DNA of 64,000 bases, from NCBI GenBank assembly GCA_024138025.1, contig JAMXBD010000432.1, positions 928,486-992,485 on the forward strand, given 5' to 3'. Of the stretch, positions 13,371 to 26,390 are shown piece by piece. Source of the stretch: Combretum micranthum (taxonomy: Eukaryota > Streptophyta > Magnoliopsida > Myrtales > Combretaceae). Position numbers and translations under genes: made by a program. The notes below the pieces were generated by a model. It was given only the letters and a program-made list of their open reading frames with translations, was not told the origin of the DNA and did no database searches. How positions within the stretch are numbered: the stretch's first letter is position 1; each line of letters begins with the position of its first letter.

Positions 13371-14197
13371 GTAAGAAAATAAACTTCCAAGAAGTTTTTT
13401 TTTTTTTTACCCATTTCAATCGGGGAAGGGGAAAATCAAAACTGGAACCTTTCATACGAGAAATAAGGAAAGATGTCACTAAACTATAATGTCAATGGCT
13501 AACTAACAACAAGTTTAATGGGTGTGTTAACCTGCATGCTTAATTATCTGATTTCTTAGTGTTTTTATCAGCTACTTGTCACATGTTAATTCTCCATTCA
13601 CTTGAGAAATAGCTTAATAATTGAGTTAACTTTGTAAGTTCACATAATATTAATTAACATAAAAAATTGACTAGACATTAAATTGATTAGGCAAGTTCAA
13701 TATTAACCCTAAAAATTTAAACCCGTTTTAATGTTCAGGCCATTTTGGCTTACCTTCTATAATTCTCATGTTAAAGTGGGAACATGCATTTTTTTAATCA
13801 TATGAGTAGATGTACAAAAGTTTAAAGAAAATAAACTCAATGCTAGAAATGCTTTAATTTTATACAAGTGCTAAAAAAAAGAAACTTAACCATATTAAAA
13901 GAATGAGAAGAATGAAACATTAAGATCAAATAAGAAGTTTTTATCATATTTTTCTATGCATCTTCAAATACTTACCTATTTTTTATATTTTATGTAACTA
14001 AGGATTTTTTTAATTTTAATTGAAAAAATAACATAAACTTTTAGTATGACTATATTGTAATATTAAATTTTTGAAAAAAAAAGTAAAATAAAACAAAAAT
14101 CTTATCTGGTTAGTGGGTTGATCTACATAACCGACCAACTCACGAGGGACAAATTGGATCAAATTTTAATCTTTTGGAATTTAATAGAATATCCATA
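13371..14197. other. Gene-free stretch
   Basis: AT-rich, with mononucleotide runs. No gene or element boundary recognised. Confidence 0.5.
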
Positions 14198-14202
14198 TTC
14201 AA

Positions 14203-16034
14203 TGTAATACTCTAATATGAAGGCATTACAATCCATCACATATCCTTACTGGATATGGACATGCTATGACTATTATTTCACTAATCCACAAATATAGATA
14301 TTGTGCATCATCACATCTCACATATAAGGATATTTTTAAAACATCATGTAGTAACCAAAAACTTCATAACAACCTATGAATAAATCATAAGCCAACTTAT
14401 ATCAACCTATAACATAAGAAAGAAAGTCTCATAAAATTTCAATATCATAAAAATTATATAAAACTTCGTGGTCTTTAAATAGCTATCCTTAATCCAAAAC
14501 AAATCTAAAAGTCAGTAGAATAACTAGGTCTGCTATCATCTTCCTCGTAATCTACGAACACGTCATAGCCAGATAAATCGAATACTACTGGATCATCACT
14601 TGTTTCTAAAAAAGATAAAAGGATGAGCATAAAGGCCTGGTACGTCATACCATAAACACATACACATGAACAAGCATTATACAATTTCACATACAACCTA
14701 ATAACGAATACAACAAGCACAGATTATTATACTCGATTAGCCAACAAACAACATAGTTTAGAACCATTTGTAACTAATCATAAACCTGGAGTAACTCATA
14801 ACTCCATGAAACGAGTTTTGTATATAAAATACTTTGATATATAATATATATATATTGGTTTTGGGTACTCTTAACACACCCTAGGTACTGAACTTGTATT
14901 ACTCATAGCTTACCGGAATCATCTCTGTGCACGACTCTACTTGAGACAAAGACACACAAATCATCAGAGCATTGTCATAGTAGCAACGAGACTCCTGATC
15001 TACTAAACCCAGCTAAAGACAAGCAACAAATCAATTTAAAAGCCACATAGTATTAGATTCATTTGTAGATTTTAATCCTATAATCATAAGCAACAAATAA
15101 AGTAAGGTCATACCTGAATTAGCTTTAGGAACAAAAATCTTAATTTCACCAAAACACTTGATCACATAAGCAAAACTATTTCAAAACATGTTTTCATAAG
15201 ATAAATCTAATCCCATCATCATCTAAAACCCTAAACTGAAAGGATAACAAACCCTAGGTTTATACATTCCTTCTCTTTTTGAGTACAAAACACAAAATCT
15301 CCAATCTTAGGGTTTTTCCAAAATTTGATTCCCTTCAATATCAATTAAGAAACTTATAAAAGATTTCACCTTTAAATCACCAAAAGAATAGAACATGATT
15401 AATCTTACCTATTTTCTTGATTTTTTTTTCTCTTGATTACAGAACACTAAATCTCCAAAGAAGACTCCAACAAGACTTAGGATTTTTCTCCAAATCTCCC
15501 TTCGAAACTAAAAGAAAACTTTAAGGAGAGATCATATTCTTTAAATCTCCAAAGAGTTGAAAAGAATCTATCTTACCTTGATCTTGATTCCTAATCTCCC
15601 TTGATGCCAAGACCACAAATAGAGGTTTTGAGAGATTTCTATAGCTTGCGAATGACTTTGTAGAGAAAGGAAGGCTAGATTATAAAGAAAACTTTGAAAA
15701 ACCCTTTTTTAGTTCCCGTATAGGAAAAGTTGGCAGCTTAGGGAAGAAGGCCAACAGCCTAGGTACAGAAGCTGGCGACTAAAAACACAAAGGACGATTC
15801 TGTGATCAAGATGGCCACCCTAACACCAACAGTGTACTGGGTGAAGGCTGGCAGCGTACCCTTTGAAGGCTGGTGGCTTTAAAGGTGGGATTGAGTTGTT
15901 TTCACTTATCTCCAATCATGTGTTTGTCATTGACAAAGCACACATATACATATTAGGGTAAGCCATAAAATCCTCTTATTTTTCAACAAATGACGTTCTT
16001 GCCCTTCATTATAAATCATTTTTTTTATATTACA
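14203..16034. mobile_element. Solo LTR (probably Ty3/gypsy)
   Basis: The sequence starts TGTAATACTC and ends ATATTACA, with TG..CA termini and near-inverted TGTAAT/ATTACA ends. It is flanked by an exact 5-bp duplication TTCAA (14198-14202 and 16035-16039). No internal retrotransposon domains are present, so it is a solo LTR left by recombination. 1832 bp. Long plant Ty3/gypsy LTRs commonly have TGTAAYAC...TTACA termini, which is the basis of the assignment. The short open frame at 14505-14720 on the - strand lies within it and is not a gene. Confidence 0.7.
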
Positions 16035-16039
16035 TTCAA

Positions 16040-16521
16040 GAATTACAAATGTTCATTTTTTTAGGTAAGAGATCATTCCATTATAGATTGGGATATTTGT
16101 TTAAATAACTACTACTAGTAACATAAGTATACCACATTCCTTTTTTGAAATCTCTGTTAATGTTAGCATCACTATATCACCATTGCCTTTAATTACTTGG
16201 AGGCAATAATGCCGTATAATAATCTAGGAAAACTTTTTTTCCCCTCATTTTATAAAATGATTTTTTTTATTTTAAGTTAAGTAAATTTCAATTTGAATTA
16301 TTTAAAAAGGTAAAGGAAAATAGTAAAGTAAGATTAACGATATGAATTTATCTAAACTTTTATGATTTGAATCATTTTTATAAGAATGAAAAGGACAAAG
16401 TGAACAAACCAAAAAGATAAAATGTTGCTTTTACAATTTATCCAATGATCTCACAATCTTTATGTCTGTTTGGCAAGAAACAAAGGGACACAGATCAAAT
16501 ACAGATAAGATACAGATAACT
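16040..16521. other. Gene-free stretch
   Basis: AT-rich spacer between the solo LTR and the nested hAT element. Nothing recognised. Confidence 0.5.
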
Positions 16522-16774
16522 ATCATATGTAGAGTTAGGCATACAAGTGGTAGCTCACTGGCCAGCTCATTTAAAAATGGGCCAAATTAGCTCGGCCTGT
16601 TTAGCCCATAGGCCAAAGCGGGTCGGCCCATGATAGACCGAATCGGGTTGACTCGCAGGCCAAAACATTAAAAAAAATAGAAGAGGAAAAATTAAAGAAT
16701 AGTAATAATATAAACGTTAGTGATTGCTCATGGTATGTTATAAAAGAAGAAAGATTGATACACACAACACAAGA

Positions 16775-18804
16775 CACTACTAGAAAACTAACCTTTAGAG
16801 ACAGAAAATTTGCGACGGAAAATTTCTGTCTCTAAAAAATGAATTAGAAACAGATTTGCGACGGATTTGTGATGACATAAATTATGAATAATCTTCTAAT
16901 TTTATATGCTTCTGCGACGGATTACACATTGATTAGCGACGAAAATTTTTTCGTTGCAAATTTGTCTCTGATTTTAGAGGGAAATAAATTATTTAGCGCC
17001 AATTTCTATTTTTTAAATACTGTTGCAAATTGTCTCTAAACTAAATTATTACATATATGTATAGATAAATATTATGTTTAAAATTTAGTTTTAATTATAC
17101 ATATCTAATATAATATATACAAATGTGCATTATATAATAGGACATATATTATATTTGTAAATTAATTTTATTATACAATAAATATAATATGTATAATCAT
17201 ATGTTATTTACAACTAATTATATATATTTTATTTATAATATATTTATTATTACATTACATATTTATATATAAATTATAAATTAAAAATAGTACTTAAAAT
17301 ATAAATATTATATTTATATCTTTTATATATTCTTTTACATAATAACTTATATAAAAAAATCAAATAATACAACTTAATAAAATAGTGTATAACAATAATA
17401 TAATATGTTATATACAAGTAATATCATAAAATACTACTTAAAAATAAAGTATATTTCAATAATAAAATATATAAAATAAAATAATTAATATAAAATGTAA
17501 AATGGGTATATTAAACATATACAAATATATAAATAATATATTACATTTTAATGATATTTTAATAAAAAATATATATTCATATTTTTATAATTTTTTATTA
17601 TATATTTTTATGACTATTCATATGTTTTTTAATATAAAAATTTATTATATATATCTTACATAATTTATATTTACAAACTGTATTTTATTTAAAATATATA
17701 CATATTTGGGAAAAATAATATACTATGTAAAAATATAGTATTTAAGTAATAAAATATATAATATAGAATAAATTAATTAAATACATTAAATTGATATTAT
17801 TATTATTTTATTAATATATTAATGAAAAATATGTTTTTATATTGTTTATATTATATTATAGTTTATTAAGTGTAACAAAAATGAAATAAAAATAAACACA
17901 TTAATTAAAAATATACAATTTATTAATTTAATATAAAATATTAAATAAGTAATGTAAAAAGTATAATAATAATAATATATAACATTAAATATATATAAAT
18001 TTATATGTATAATTAATTTATATTACATAATATATAATATTTTTTAATAATAATATCATATTTGGAAAAAATTATAATATACTATTGAAAATATTATATA
18101 TTTATAAATAATATATAATTTAAAATAATTATTATAAAATGTAAACATTGTATATATTAATATTATATATTATTTTAATAAAATATTAATGAAAAATCCT
18201 TAATAAATAGGTAAAGTGAAATTATAAAATAAAAATAAATTATAAAAGATATGTAAAATGTTTTATAGTAATAATATTGTAAATTGTGATATCTCTTAAA
18301 TAAACAGTAGTGGAACTTTACTTATGAAGATATGAATTGGTTTATCGGTTTAGTGCCTGTGAAAACTTCATTGTTAAGTGTGCTTAGTATGTAGCATTCT
18401 ATGATGGGTGACCTCCTGGGAATGATAAATAAGAGGCAAATGAGTATTTTTTAAATAATTTGTCTTAGAATCAGAGACAGATTTGCGAGGGAATAATTTT
18501 ATTTAATATTTACTAATTAGATATTTAAAAAATAATTAATTATAAAACAGTGACAAATTTGCGACAGAAATTCTGTAGCAAATTTGCGACGGAAAATAAA
18601 TCTGTCTATAAAAGAATTAGCGACGATGATTTTTGAGACAGAAATTTGCGACGGAAAATAAATCTGTCTCTAAAAGAATTAGCGACGATGATTTTTGAGA
18701 CAGAAATTTGCGACGGAAAATCTGTCTCTGAAAGTCTTTAGAGACAAATTTTTCACTTTCAGGTACAGAATTTTTTGTCTTTAAAGCCAAAAATTCTTGT
18801 AGTG
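16775..18804. mobile_element. Non-autonomous CACTA (En/Spm) element
   Basis: It begins CACTACTAGAAAA and ends TTCTTGTAGTG, the standard CACTA terminal inverted repeat, and is flanked by an exact 3-bp duplication AGA (16772-16774 and 18805-18807). The subterminal regions carry many TTTGCGACGG/TTAGCGACGA motifs on both sides, as expected for transposase-binding subterminal repeats. At 18577-18700 two 63-bp-period tandem copies are visible. The interior (about 17040-18290) is extremely AT-rich and non-coding. No TnpA/TnpD-like gene is present, so it depended on another element. A 5S rRNA-like segment lies at 18352-18423. Confidence 0.85.
18352..18423 (+). repeat. 5S rRNA-derived fragment inside the CACTA element
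   Basis: The segment contains GATGGGTGACCTCCTGGGAA at 18403-18422, which is the highly conserved 3' (C-box) part of plant 5S rRNA. Upstream at matching spacing is gTTAAGtGTGCTTagt (18373-18388), corresponding to the 5S A-box region, and 'aacttc' before it fits the preceding 5S bases. Order and spacing agree with the 3' half of 5S rRNA; the 5' half is not recognisable. It is a pseudo-5S fragment, not a functional rRNA gene. It may also be a converged Pol III promoter; origin by capture is inferred. Confidence 0.7.
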
Positions 18805-19100
18805 AGAATTATAACATTTTTTTTAAATATATATTTATTGATTCAAACGTGATATGATATCTAATAATTCATTTTAAAAACTTGTTTCTACATATAAGTA
18901 ATTAAATTAGCACAAAAATTAATCGTTAATATATAGAAAACCTTAAAATATAAAAATATTATAATTTTCATATAAACTAACATAAAAAATAAAAAAAATT
19001 AAATTTATTTTGGCTCACAGACTGAGCCCGAGCCTAAGCCTGCCAAAATAGCCTGGCCCGTTTAACCAGCGGGCTAAAGCGGCCCGGCTTAGCTTGCTAG

Positions 19101-19954
19101 TAGACATCGTCACGGTTTGGGTCTGGAACCAGACTGGAACCGCCGGTTCCCGTTCCAAAAATAATGGAACTAGAACCGGACCCGTGGGAGCCGGTCCGAT
19201 TCCCGGTTCTTAGGAACCGCCGGTTCTCATGGTTCGGTTCCGGTTCTAGAGGAACGGGAACCATGAAAAAAATAAAAAATCAATTAAATAATTTACTTAA
19301 TTTAACTAAGAAAAAATGCAAAATAAATTTTTAACTTGAAATAACATTGAGCCTAACAATAATTGTTCATAGCATTAGTTAAAAAAAATTCTATAATTAT
19401 GTATTTATTTATATACAACCACTTGCGCTTTTTTCGTTGTTATATTAGCAATGTGACACTATAAAATATTCAAAGATATAAATAATTCTCAATAACAAAA
19501 AATGAATCACACATTGTTAAGAAAGAAAGTCTACTTTGATTAGAAGTCTTCATAAATTTAACAATATATGATTTCAAATGTATTTATTACTTGTGTTGAT
19601 AATAATAACACATTAAATATTGTGAATAGGAAATAAATTTTTTATTATTTATGCAAAAATAGTTTTAAATATTTATTTTATAATTACAATTTTTTATAAT
19701 TTTCTTTATTTTTTTCTTACTTTTTTTTTATAATTTTTATGGTATAGAACCGCCGGTTCTGCCGGTTCTTGAATCGACGGTTCCAAAACCGCTGGGTCAT
19801 GCGGTTTTTAAGGATGGAATCGTAAGGACCCATCAGAACCGACAGATCCTTTACCGGTTTAGACCCGCCATTACCGGGCCGGTTCCCGATTCAGGAACCA
19901 CCGGTGACTGGTCAGGTCGATTCCCGGTTTGGAACCGACCCATGATGATGTCTA
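19101..19954. mobile_element. Non-autonomous hAT element (inner)
   Basis: Ends: TAGACATCGTCACGGTTTGG and, reverse complement of the right end, TAGACATCATCATGGGTCGG. Flanks CTTGCTAG (19093-19100) and CCTGCTAA (19955-19962) agree at 6 of 8. Both subterminal regions are packed with GGTTCC/GGAACC motifs (gaaccgccggttcc and variants). 854 bp, non-coding core of about 85% A+T by eye. Confidence 0.7.
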
Positions 19955-20294
19955 CCTGCTAAGCCTATTTGTGCACCTCTAATCAGATGATAAATAGACA
20001 ATTTTACTTATAAAAATATCAAATATATCAGATACAAATCAGATATGAATACAGGTATAGATGAAAAACAAACCATCCAAACATATCCTAATACAATTTT
20101 GTATGTGTTTCAAAGGCAATGCAACATGTTTAGCGTAATCAATTACTAAATTCATCATGAAGAAAAGTACTATTCGTTTTCTTTTTTTTTTCCTTGGAGT
20201 ATGTCTTGAATTTGCTTGGACACAAGTTTGGAGCTCGTGGACAAAGAGGAAGACAAAGGTGAAGTTAGATCAGGTGAATCATCTCAGGTACTAG

Positions 20295-20700
20295 GTAGGT
20301 TTTGCATTCGGAAATTTTCCTTATTAAATCATTCAACTTATACGAAAACCGTTCATAAAATCCATGTTATAGCATGATTAAAGCAATTGTGATGAAATTA
20401 TCATATCAAAGTGACATAGATAAACATGATATGATTGTTAAACCCTAAGACTGGGGTTTTGGGATAGAACATAGGAAATATTCTAAATCAGTTTATAAAC
20501 TTGTGAGGCCGAAACGTGCATTTGAAAATCTCTTCTTATTAAATTTTTTAATTCATTCAAAAACTCATTTGTTAAGACATATAATAGCAATTTTTAAGGT
20601 ATTCATAAACATTATCATATCACAGTAACATGAGTAAACATGATATGATTACCGTTTACCACATCCCTAGGCTAGGGTTATGATTACTCCACCACATATT
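20295..20700. repeat. Imperfect tandem duplication, period about 213 bp
   Basis: Two diverged copies share the block around 20399-20440 and 20612-20653. Non-coding. Confidence 0.5.
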
Positions 20701-21237
20701 TCTATAAAAATAAAAATATACTAAGGCTTATAAGAAACCAATTACAATCCTTGAATCAAACTTTTACATAAAACCCCAATATCTCTCAAAGGTAGTCCGT
20801 CTTGACAACAAAAGAAATATTAATCTCGTCTATAAAGCATTTTGCTAAAAAGTTCAATAATCAAGATTTGTCACAAGTAAATTTACTGGCTTTCTAATAA
20901 TTAGTTTATATATCAACTGGACTAAACCAATTAATTTTTTCCGTCAGTATGAGTCAATCCTAGCTTATCATATGGATCGTTATAAATAACATCACCAAAA
21001 ATATTAAAATATTCAAAATAATGAGCCATGAAACTCACTACATAATCGTTGCATCGGGTATAAACATATGCTGAACCACACATATATCTACAATTCTAAA
21101 GGCAATAAACATGGTTCATTAACCAAATTAGTTAGGCCTAGTAATAAACAAATCTTGATGTCTTAAGCCTTGGAGTAAATCGTACGCCAATCGCATGCAA
21201 CTAATACTAATTTACATGTCTACACACTAATCAACAA

Positions 21238-21612
21238 AATCTCATATCACGTGAATGAGAAATAGAATTGTGATTCTGGATTTTATTCCAACCCTTACAT
21301 TTAGAAATATTTTTAAAAGTTGAAATTACAATTATTGAGAATCAACGATTTCAGGTTTAAAGTGGAATTTAGTTTTAAAATGCAGAATCGTAATTCCATT
21401 CCACTATTATTAATAATAATATTATAATTACCTTTTTATCCTTGAACATATTTATTATTAAAAGTTACTAAAAGTATTATTGTTAAATAAATATTAATTC
21501 CATTCCATTTTATAGATGTATTCAAATAAATGAATGGATTCAACATTTTACTATCCATTCCATTCCATTTTTATATTATTTCATTTCAAATAATTATTGC
21601 ATATTAAACGTG
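21238..21612. mobile_element. TIR element related to 3307-3718
   Basis: Ends ATATCACGT... and, reverse complement of the right end, ATATCACGTTTAATATGC; interior 'agaatcgtaattcc' and 'gattctggatt' match the element at 3307-3718. Non-coding. Exact termini uncertain. Confidence 0.4.
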
Positions 21613-22250
21613 ATATTAGTATCTTAAGTCCATCCCCATTAACTGCTCGGGCATCGACCCAGGAAGAATCCGAATCATTCTCAACGAGTCCATAAGAAGT
21701 GATCCCGTTTTTTTCATCGGATCCGGGTAGAGACCAAAGGTGTGACTTATACTTCTATCACATCAAACCAAACCTAAGCGATATTAACAACCTAATATTA
21801 TTATATATTTTCAATATGTTATTTGACAATAATACCTTAGTAACAACGCAGTAGTACCATATATTCTGTCATAGTGAGCTTACTACATGAATTATGCCAA
21901 AATCCATTTATAATATTCATACGAATGTCCTATTCCACCAATTTGTCTGTTCGCAAATTTATTCTGACTTAAATAAGTCATATCAATTTTAATTCCCTTG
22001 TATAGATAAGCCACCATCTTGGGAATTTATCCTCATTAAAGACAAGAGTACCTAATCCATAAATGCCCTCTGCAAATTTTAGCTCCGCCATGTACAAGTA
22101 CGTATAGCATTTATTACGTTAAACATTATTAGTCAATATCCATCTAAACTATACAAATATGCATCACAAACAATTGCAACAATTCAACAGCTTAACAAAT
22201 ATCGAATTTATATAATCCAAGCCTAAATTCCACATATAAGAGATAAATTC

Positions 22251-23123
22251 TTATACAAGCACTTTAAATGTAGAAATCTTAAAATTTATGTCTTGGGTTT
22301 TTCTTTATGCACTTAAAGTTAGGTGTATTGAGGCTTATATTACATCTTAGGAAGTCCCTTGGACGACTTAAGTGGATTGGGAGTTCTATTAAAGACATAT
22401 AGAAGATAGGCGATCAACTATGAAGGGAGGTTGATTAACTAATTAAAATAAGGGGAGTGATGAGGTGCCAATCGTCTACACAATAGTAGTTGGCATTCTC
22501 CGAAAACTAAGGACTGCGTAACTTAAGGTTTGTGTTGGAATAAGACAATTAATGAGGTCAAAAGTTGTAATATACATGGTGTTTGTATTTGATTAGAATT
22601 ATTTTGATATTGTTGTATACCAATTATCTTAATGTATTTTGGTGGCTAAATTATCAACATAATCTAGTAATTTATAAAGGAAATAAAGTGTGAATACACT
22701 TGCACGTGTGCGAGGTGATTGCTTATTTTTCCAAAAATAAATAAAGAATATGTTGTAGTGTGATTCTTAAGTGTAGTTAATGAGCCTCAATGATGGGTTT
22801 TCTCTGGATCAAAGGCTTGAAAAAGGAATGGAGGTGAGCTAAGGGGGCACCGGGAAGGATCCTATCGTAGTCGCTCCAACAATGAAGTTGGTAAGTGGCA
22901 TATGTTCTTTTATCGACAAGTTTGGCATGCATGCGTGGAGCTAACGATAAGGGCTCTTCTACCAGGTTGTTGTTAAGAGATGCCTTTTTCTTTGCCATTT
23001 CACTTGCTTTTGTGAAGTCGTGGTCCTTTGAAAGGAAGAACTCACAAAGCTTGCAATTTGAGGGTTGTTCTTAATCTACCTTCTAGCACATCTTACCCAT
23101 CTCACCTTTGAAGGGCTATCAAT
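22251..23123. other. Gene-free stretch
   Basis: No supported gene. The 73-codon open frame on the - strand at 22777-22998 has no recognised domain. Confidence 0.4.
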
Positions 23124-23420
23124 GATGGAAAAGGGGATGTGAGTTGCAATAAATTTTCTACTACTTATCATGCTTGGCTAGTGATGGAAAAGACATTACA
23201 AGGGAAGTTGCATGCACATGATTTGTGGTAATCCTTTTCTACCACTTAGTGTGCTCAAATAGTGATGGAAAAGGTGCCATAGAGAAAGTTATATGAACAC
23301 AATTTGTGATAGATTTTTTTTCCACCACTTGTATGTTTAAGTAGTGATGGAAAAAACATTGCAGGAAAGTTACACATATGTAATCTATCGTAGATTATCT
23401 TTGGCCACTTGCATAATTGA
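23124..23420. repeat. Diverged tandem repeat, period about 81 bp
   Basis: The phrase GTGATGGAAAA recurs at about 23124, 23183, 23264 and 23346, each followed by 'gaaagtt...ca.atgatttgtggtaat.ctttt.taccactt'. The later spacings are 81-82 bp, the first is 59. Non-coding; origin unknown. Confidence 0.6.
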
Positions 23421-23733
23421 GTTGATTTGAAAAGTCCTAGAAGAAGCTATGGGGATGTGATTCATAGGAGATTTCTTTTGCCACTTTGCATGCTTGGGTA
23501 CGATCACCCATTGTTAATGAGGGATTGGGTTGGTTTTAGGCCATAGAGGCCCATATGAAAAAATTTCATCAATAGAATGGATATAGATGAGGCATATTGT
23601 TAGGGGAAAAAATGATAATGCCTATGTCTTTATGAAAGAGAGATTTTATTTATAGCTATGGTAGGTGCATATGCGTTTTTCAACCATATAACAAATATAA
23701 CATAGTCTAATTGACCCGTAATAGATCAAAGGG

Positions 23734-25370
23734 GGATTCTAATTTGTTCTAATACCAAATGACATGCACTGATAAGTGCTTTTTACTCTATTATTTTCAT
23801 TGAATTTTGGCCATATTTCAATGTATTTTAAAATAAATTCCTGCAAAAAAAATATGCTTTTAATGCTTAATTGTTATTTTCAGCTCTTAAGATGAAGATG
23901 TGAAGAAACAAAGTTTCAAATTAGATTTTGGGCAAAACAACAGCTGCAAGAAGATTAGACTTCTATGGAAGGCAAATAGAACCTTCGAGGGCTAAAATTA
24001 CGAAGAAAGATCAAGTTGAGGCAAAAAATGTGAAGTCGCACCTGAGGTCAAGGCTAAACCTCACCCTGCGACAATGTACATCAAAGACTTGGAATTTTTG
24101 AAGCTGAAGTAAAGTCTGGCCCTGACACTGAGCCCTTAACAAGAGCACTGTTGCACCATACAGCAATGATTTTAGATAGACGATTGTCACAAAGAAGTTG
24201 AGTCCTGATGAATAAAGCTGAATTCTGAAGAGAGCTCGACTAGCACCCCGCGACATAAATAAAACGTATGTTTCGTTGGTTTATACACGCGCGTAAGAAT
24301 AAGAAGGCAAACCATTAATAAGATCTTCCATGTAGCAAATCAAAATCCGAATGATTTTCTTCTAGAATAAGATGATAAATAAGCACGATATGTGCATTGT
24401 AATATATGTAATCTTATGTAGTTTTTAACCGAGTTTTAGCGCAGAGAGCTCTCAGTGAAAGAATCAATTTCTTCTTGTTAGCTTCTCTCAAAATTTCTGG
24501 GTAAACTGCTTTAGATTTGTGTTTGTAATTCTTTGTGAGAACATTGCACTTCATTGAATTTATTATTTGATTGAGTTTATTCTCCGGTATATTTGATGAT
24601 GCTTGAGCTCATAGAGGAGTAATCTCCTTGACTTAGGTTTGTGGATCCAAGTTTCAATTCATGTGATTTCAATTGGATGTTTGTGTTAATTGTGTGGGTA
24701 TTTGTATTCAATGGCCTGAGTTCAACGAGTGAGTCTAATTAGGTGGTGCATCTTATTAGATTCATGTCTGATATTCGTTAAATCAGACCAAGAGGAGATT
24801 TTAATGAATAAGATCTAAAGCTATTGATGGAGTTGATTATAGTTAGCTCGAGAGAGTAACTGTGAAACTTTCTATCACTTGTTTTTAAACACCAAACTGG
24901 GTTTTCAAACAACAGATTCTTGAACTTTATGCGGATTTAAGGCTGTTGATGGTTAGCTCGAGAGCGTAACAGTTTGGCTTTAATTTTAGAATTATTGAGC
25001 TCGAAAGAGGATGTAGTTTACACTCGTGAATTTGATGGTGCAAATACACCATTAAACACTCAAATTGAGTTTAAATCAAAATCACATGATAGGGAGTTGG
25101 TGAAACAATCCCTAAGTTTTCTCTTGCATAATTACAAATGATCTTTTATTTTGCCCTCCTGTGAATAGTCTGACCTAGCATAACTTCTTTGTTTTTCATC
25201 ACGATCTTCTAAATTTTCTTTGGTTAGATAGCGAAAGATGAGTGAGTAAGATAGTTGTCACCATTTTCTTGGGACCGACCTAATATTTCTATGCTACTTC
25301 GGTAGATGCACTTGCCTAAGTGTTGGTTATTACTAATCGAAGTTGAATAGAACATTTTAGTTTTATAAAT
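23734..25370. mobile_element. Possible LTR-retrotransposon relic
   Basis: On the - strand, 23757-23734 reads TTTGGTATTAGAAC, similar to an initiator-tRNA-type primer-binding site, next to a possible LTR edge. Downstream on the + strand (about 23771-25330), 'tgataagtgctttttac' and 'gggaccgacctaat...gcacttgcctaagtg' resemble the non-coding ends of plant Ty3/gypsy Athila/Tat-type elements by recognition only. No coding domain, no matched LTR pair and no target duplication were found. Confidence 0.25.
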
Positions 25371-25819
25371 TTTGAAAACTTTAACTCCATGTCATCAAAA
25401 CAGTTTCAATTTAATTGTAAATACCAAGGATCACACAAAACCATGCACTCAAATAAAAATACTTTTTAAGTTCTCAGATAATCTACTAGAAAGACACAAA
25501 AAAAAAAAAAAAAAACTCCTTGGATCAATCTACTCCAAGTTAATAATCCTATGGCGGCATGTTGAATAGGTTGGTCACTCACCATAATCTATCAATTAAA
25601 TTCACATATATGAACCTTGAATACCAATCACATGCTTTAATCATGGTAAGAGAAGTATTCTAAAAGCTTTCCTTGAGAAAGTCTCTCTCTTTATGATTTT
25701 TTTGAGTAAAAATGTATTCGATTCAATTAATTTCTAATCTCTTATACAAAATGACATTTTTCTTTTCTTTTTTGTGCTTCAACAAGACTTGACTAAAATA
25801 AAAAGTTACCATTAATTTT

Positions 25820-26254
25820 CAATGTTGTTAGAACCAGATCAATGTTTAACCCCGACAAGTTAGGGAGTTAAGGGTCAAACCGAGTTTAACCGAGGGTTGA
25901 ATTGGGGTCATGGAAAAGTAAAAATATGATGGATAATTTAATTATGAAAGACAAATATATATGACATCACTTAATTGAATCTATATTTAAATCAAATTCA
26001 TCATTAGTTATTAAATAAGCATAACATAATGATTATGTTTTATAAATTTATAGTATAGTATGAATACATATTTGAATTTCTAGTTTTTAGTTTGCTTTTT
26101 TTTTTCCCATCTGGGTCAACTAGTTTAGGTTTCTCGGTTCAACCTAGTTTAATCCCTCGGGTTGATCGAGTTAATCTAGGTTGATGTAAATCTGAGCCAA
26201 AAGAGTGGATCGACTTGAGTTTATGGCCAGTTCAATTCGAGTCCAACAACATTG
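25820..26254. mobile_element. hAT MITE
   Basis: Ends CAATGTTGTTAGAACC and, reverse complement of the right end, CAATGTTGTTGGACTCG. Flanked by an exact 8-bp duplication TTAATTTT (25812-25819 and 26255-26262). 435 bp; subterminal sequence rich in GGTTGA/TCAACC and GGTTAAC-type motifs; non-coding. Confidence 0.8.
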
Positions 26255-26390
26255 TTAATTTTAATGTGACTTCGAGTTTTGGTAGCTTTTGGACAAAAGG
26301 GCTAAACATCTACGAACTCAAGACGAGATTTATGAAATATTATTCAATAAAACAATAGGATCATAAAATTAATAAAGTTGACATCTAGAA

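Larger units (their letters stand above)
16530..19981. mobile_element. Outer hAT element hosting two later insertions
   Basis: Left end TAGAGTTAGGCATACAAG; right end read backwards TTAGAGGTGCACAAATAGGC or TAGAGGTGCAC from its last A. Flanks ATCATATG (16522-16529) and ATCAGATG (19982-19989) agree at 7 of 8. After removing the CACTA element (16775-18804) and the inner hAT element (19101-19954), about 0.56 kb of non-coding hAT sequence remains, rich in GGCC/GCCC-type motifs near the ends ('ggcccg', 'gcgggctaaagcggcccgg'). A degraded relative lies at 1773-3253. Confidence 0.65.
19990..22250. other. Gene-free stretch, possible decayed LTR sequence
   Basis: No gene found. 20295-20700 contains an imperfect tandem duplication with a period of about 213 bp: the phrase 'tatcatatca.agt.acat...taaacatgatatgatt' occurs at about 20399 and 20612. 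The surrounding text (for example 'aatgagccatgaaactcact' near 21021) resembles the kind of sequence in the solo LTRs at 14203 and 37378, so this may be another decayed LTR, but no ends or duplication were found. Confidence 0.3.

Noticed and set aside
14505..14720. 71-codon - strand open frame ending in an acidic stretch
   Set aside because: Lies inside the solo LTR with an exact TSD.
18352..18423. Functional 5S rRNA gene
   Set aside because: Only the 3' half is recognisable and several conserved positions differ.
22777..24256. Two - strand open frames of 73 and 81 codons
   Set aside because: Both fall in repeat-derived text and show no domain.
23771..25310. LTR bounded by TGATAAG and a TGCAC duplication
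   Set aside because: The second TGCAC (25305) would make the LTR end in GGTAGA rather than CA, and TGCAC there seems to be part of a longer family phrase.
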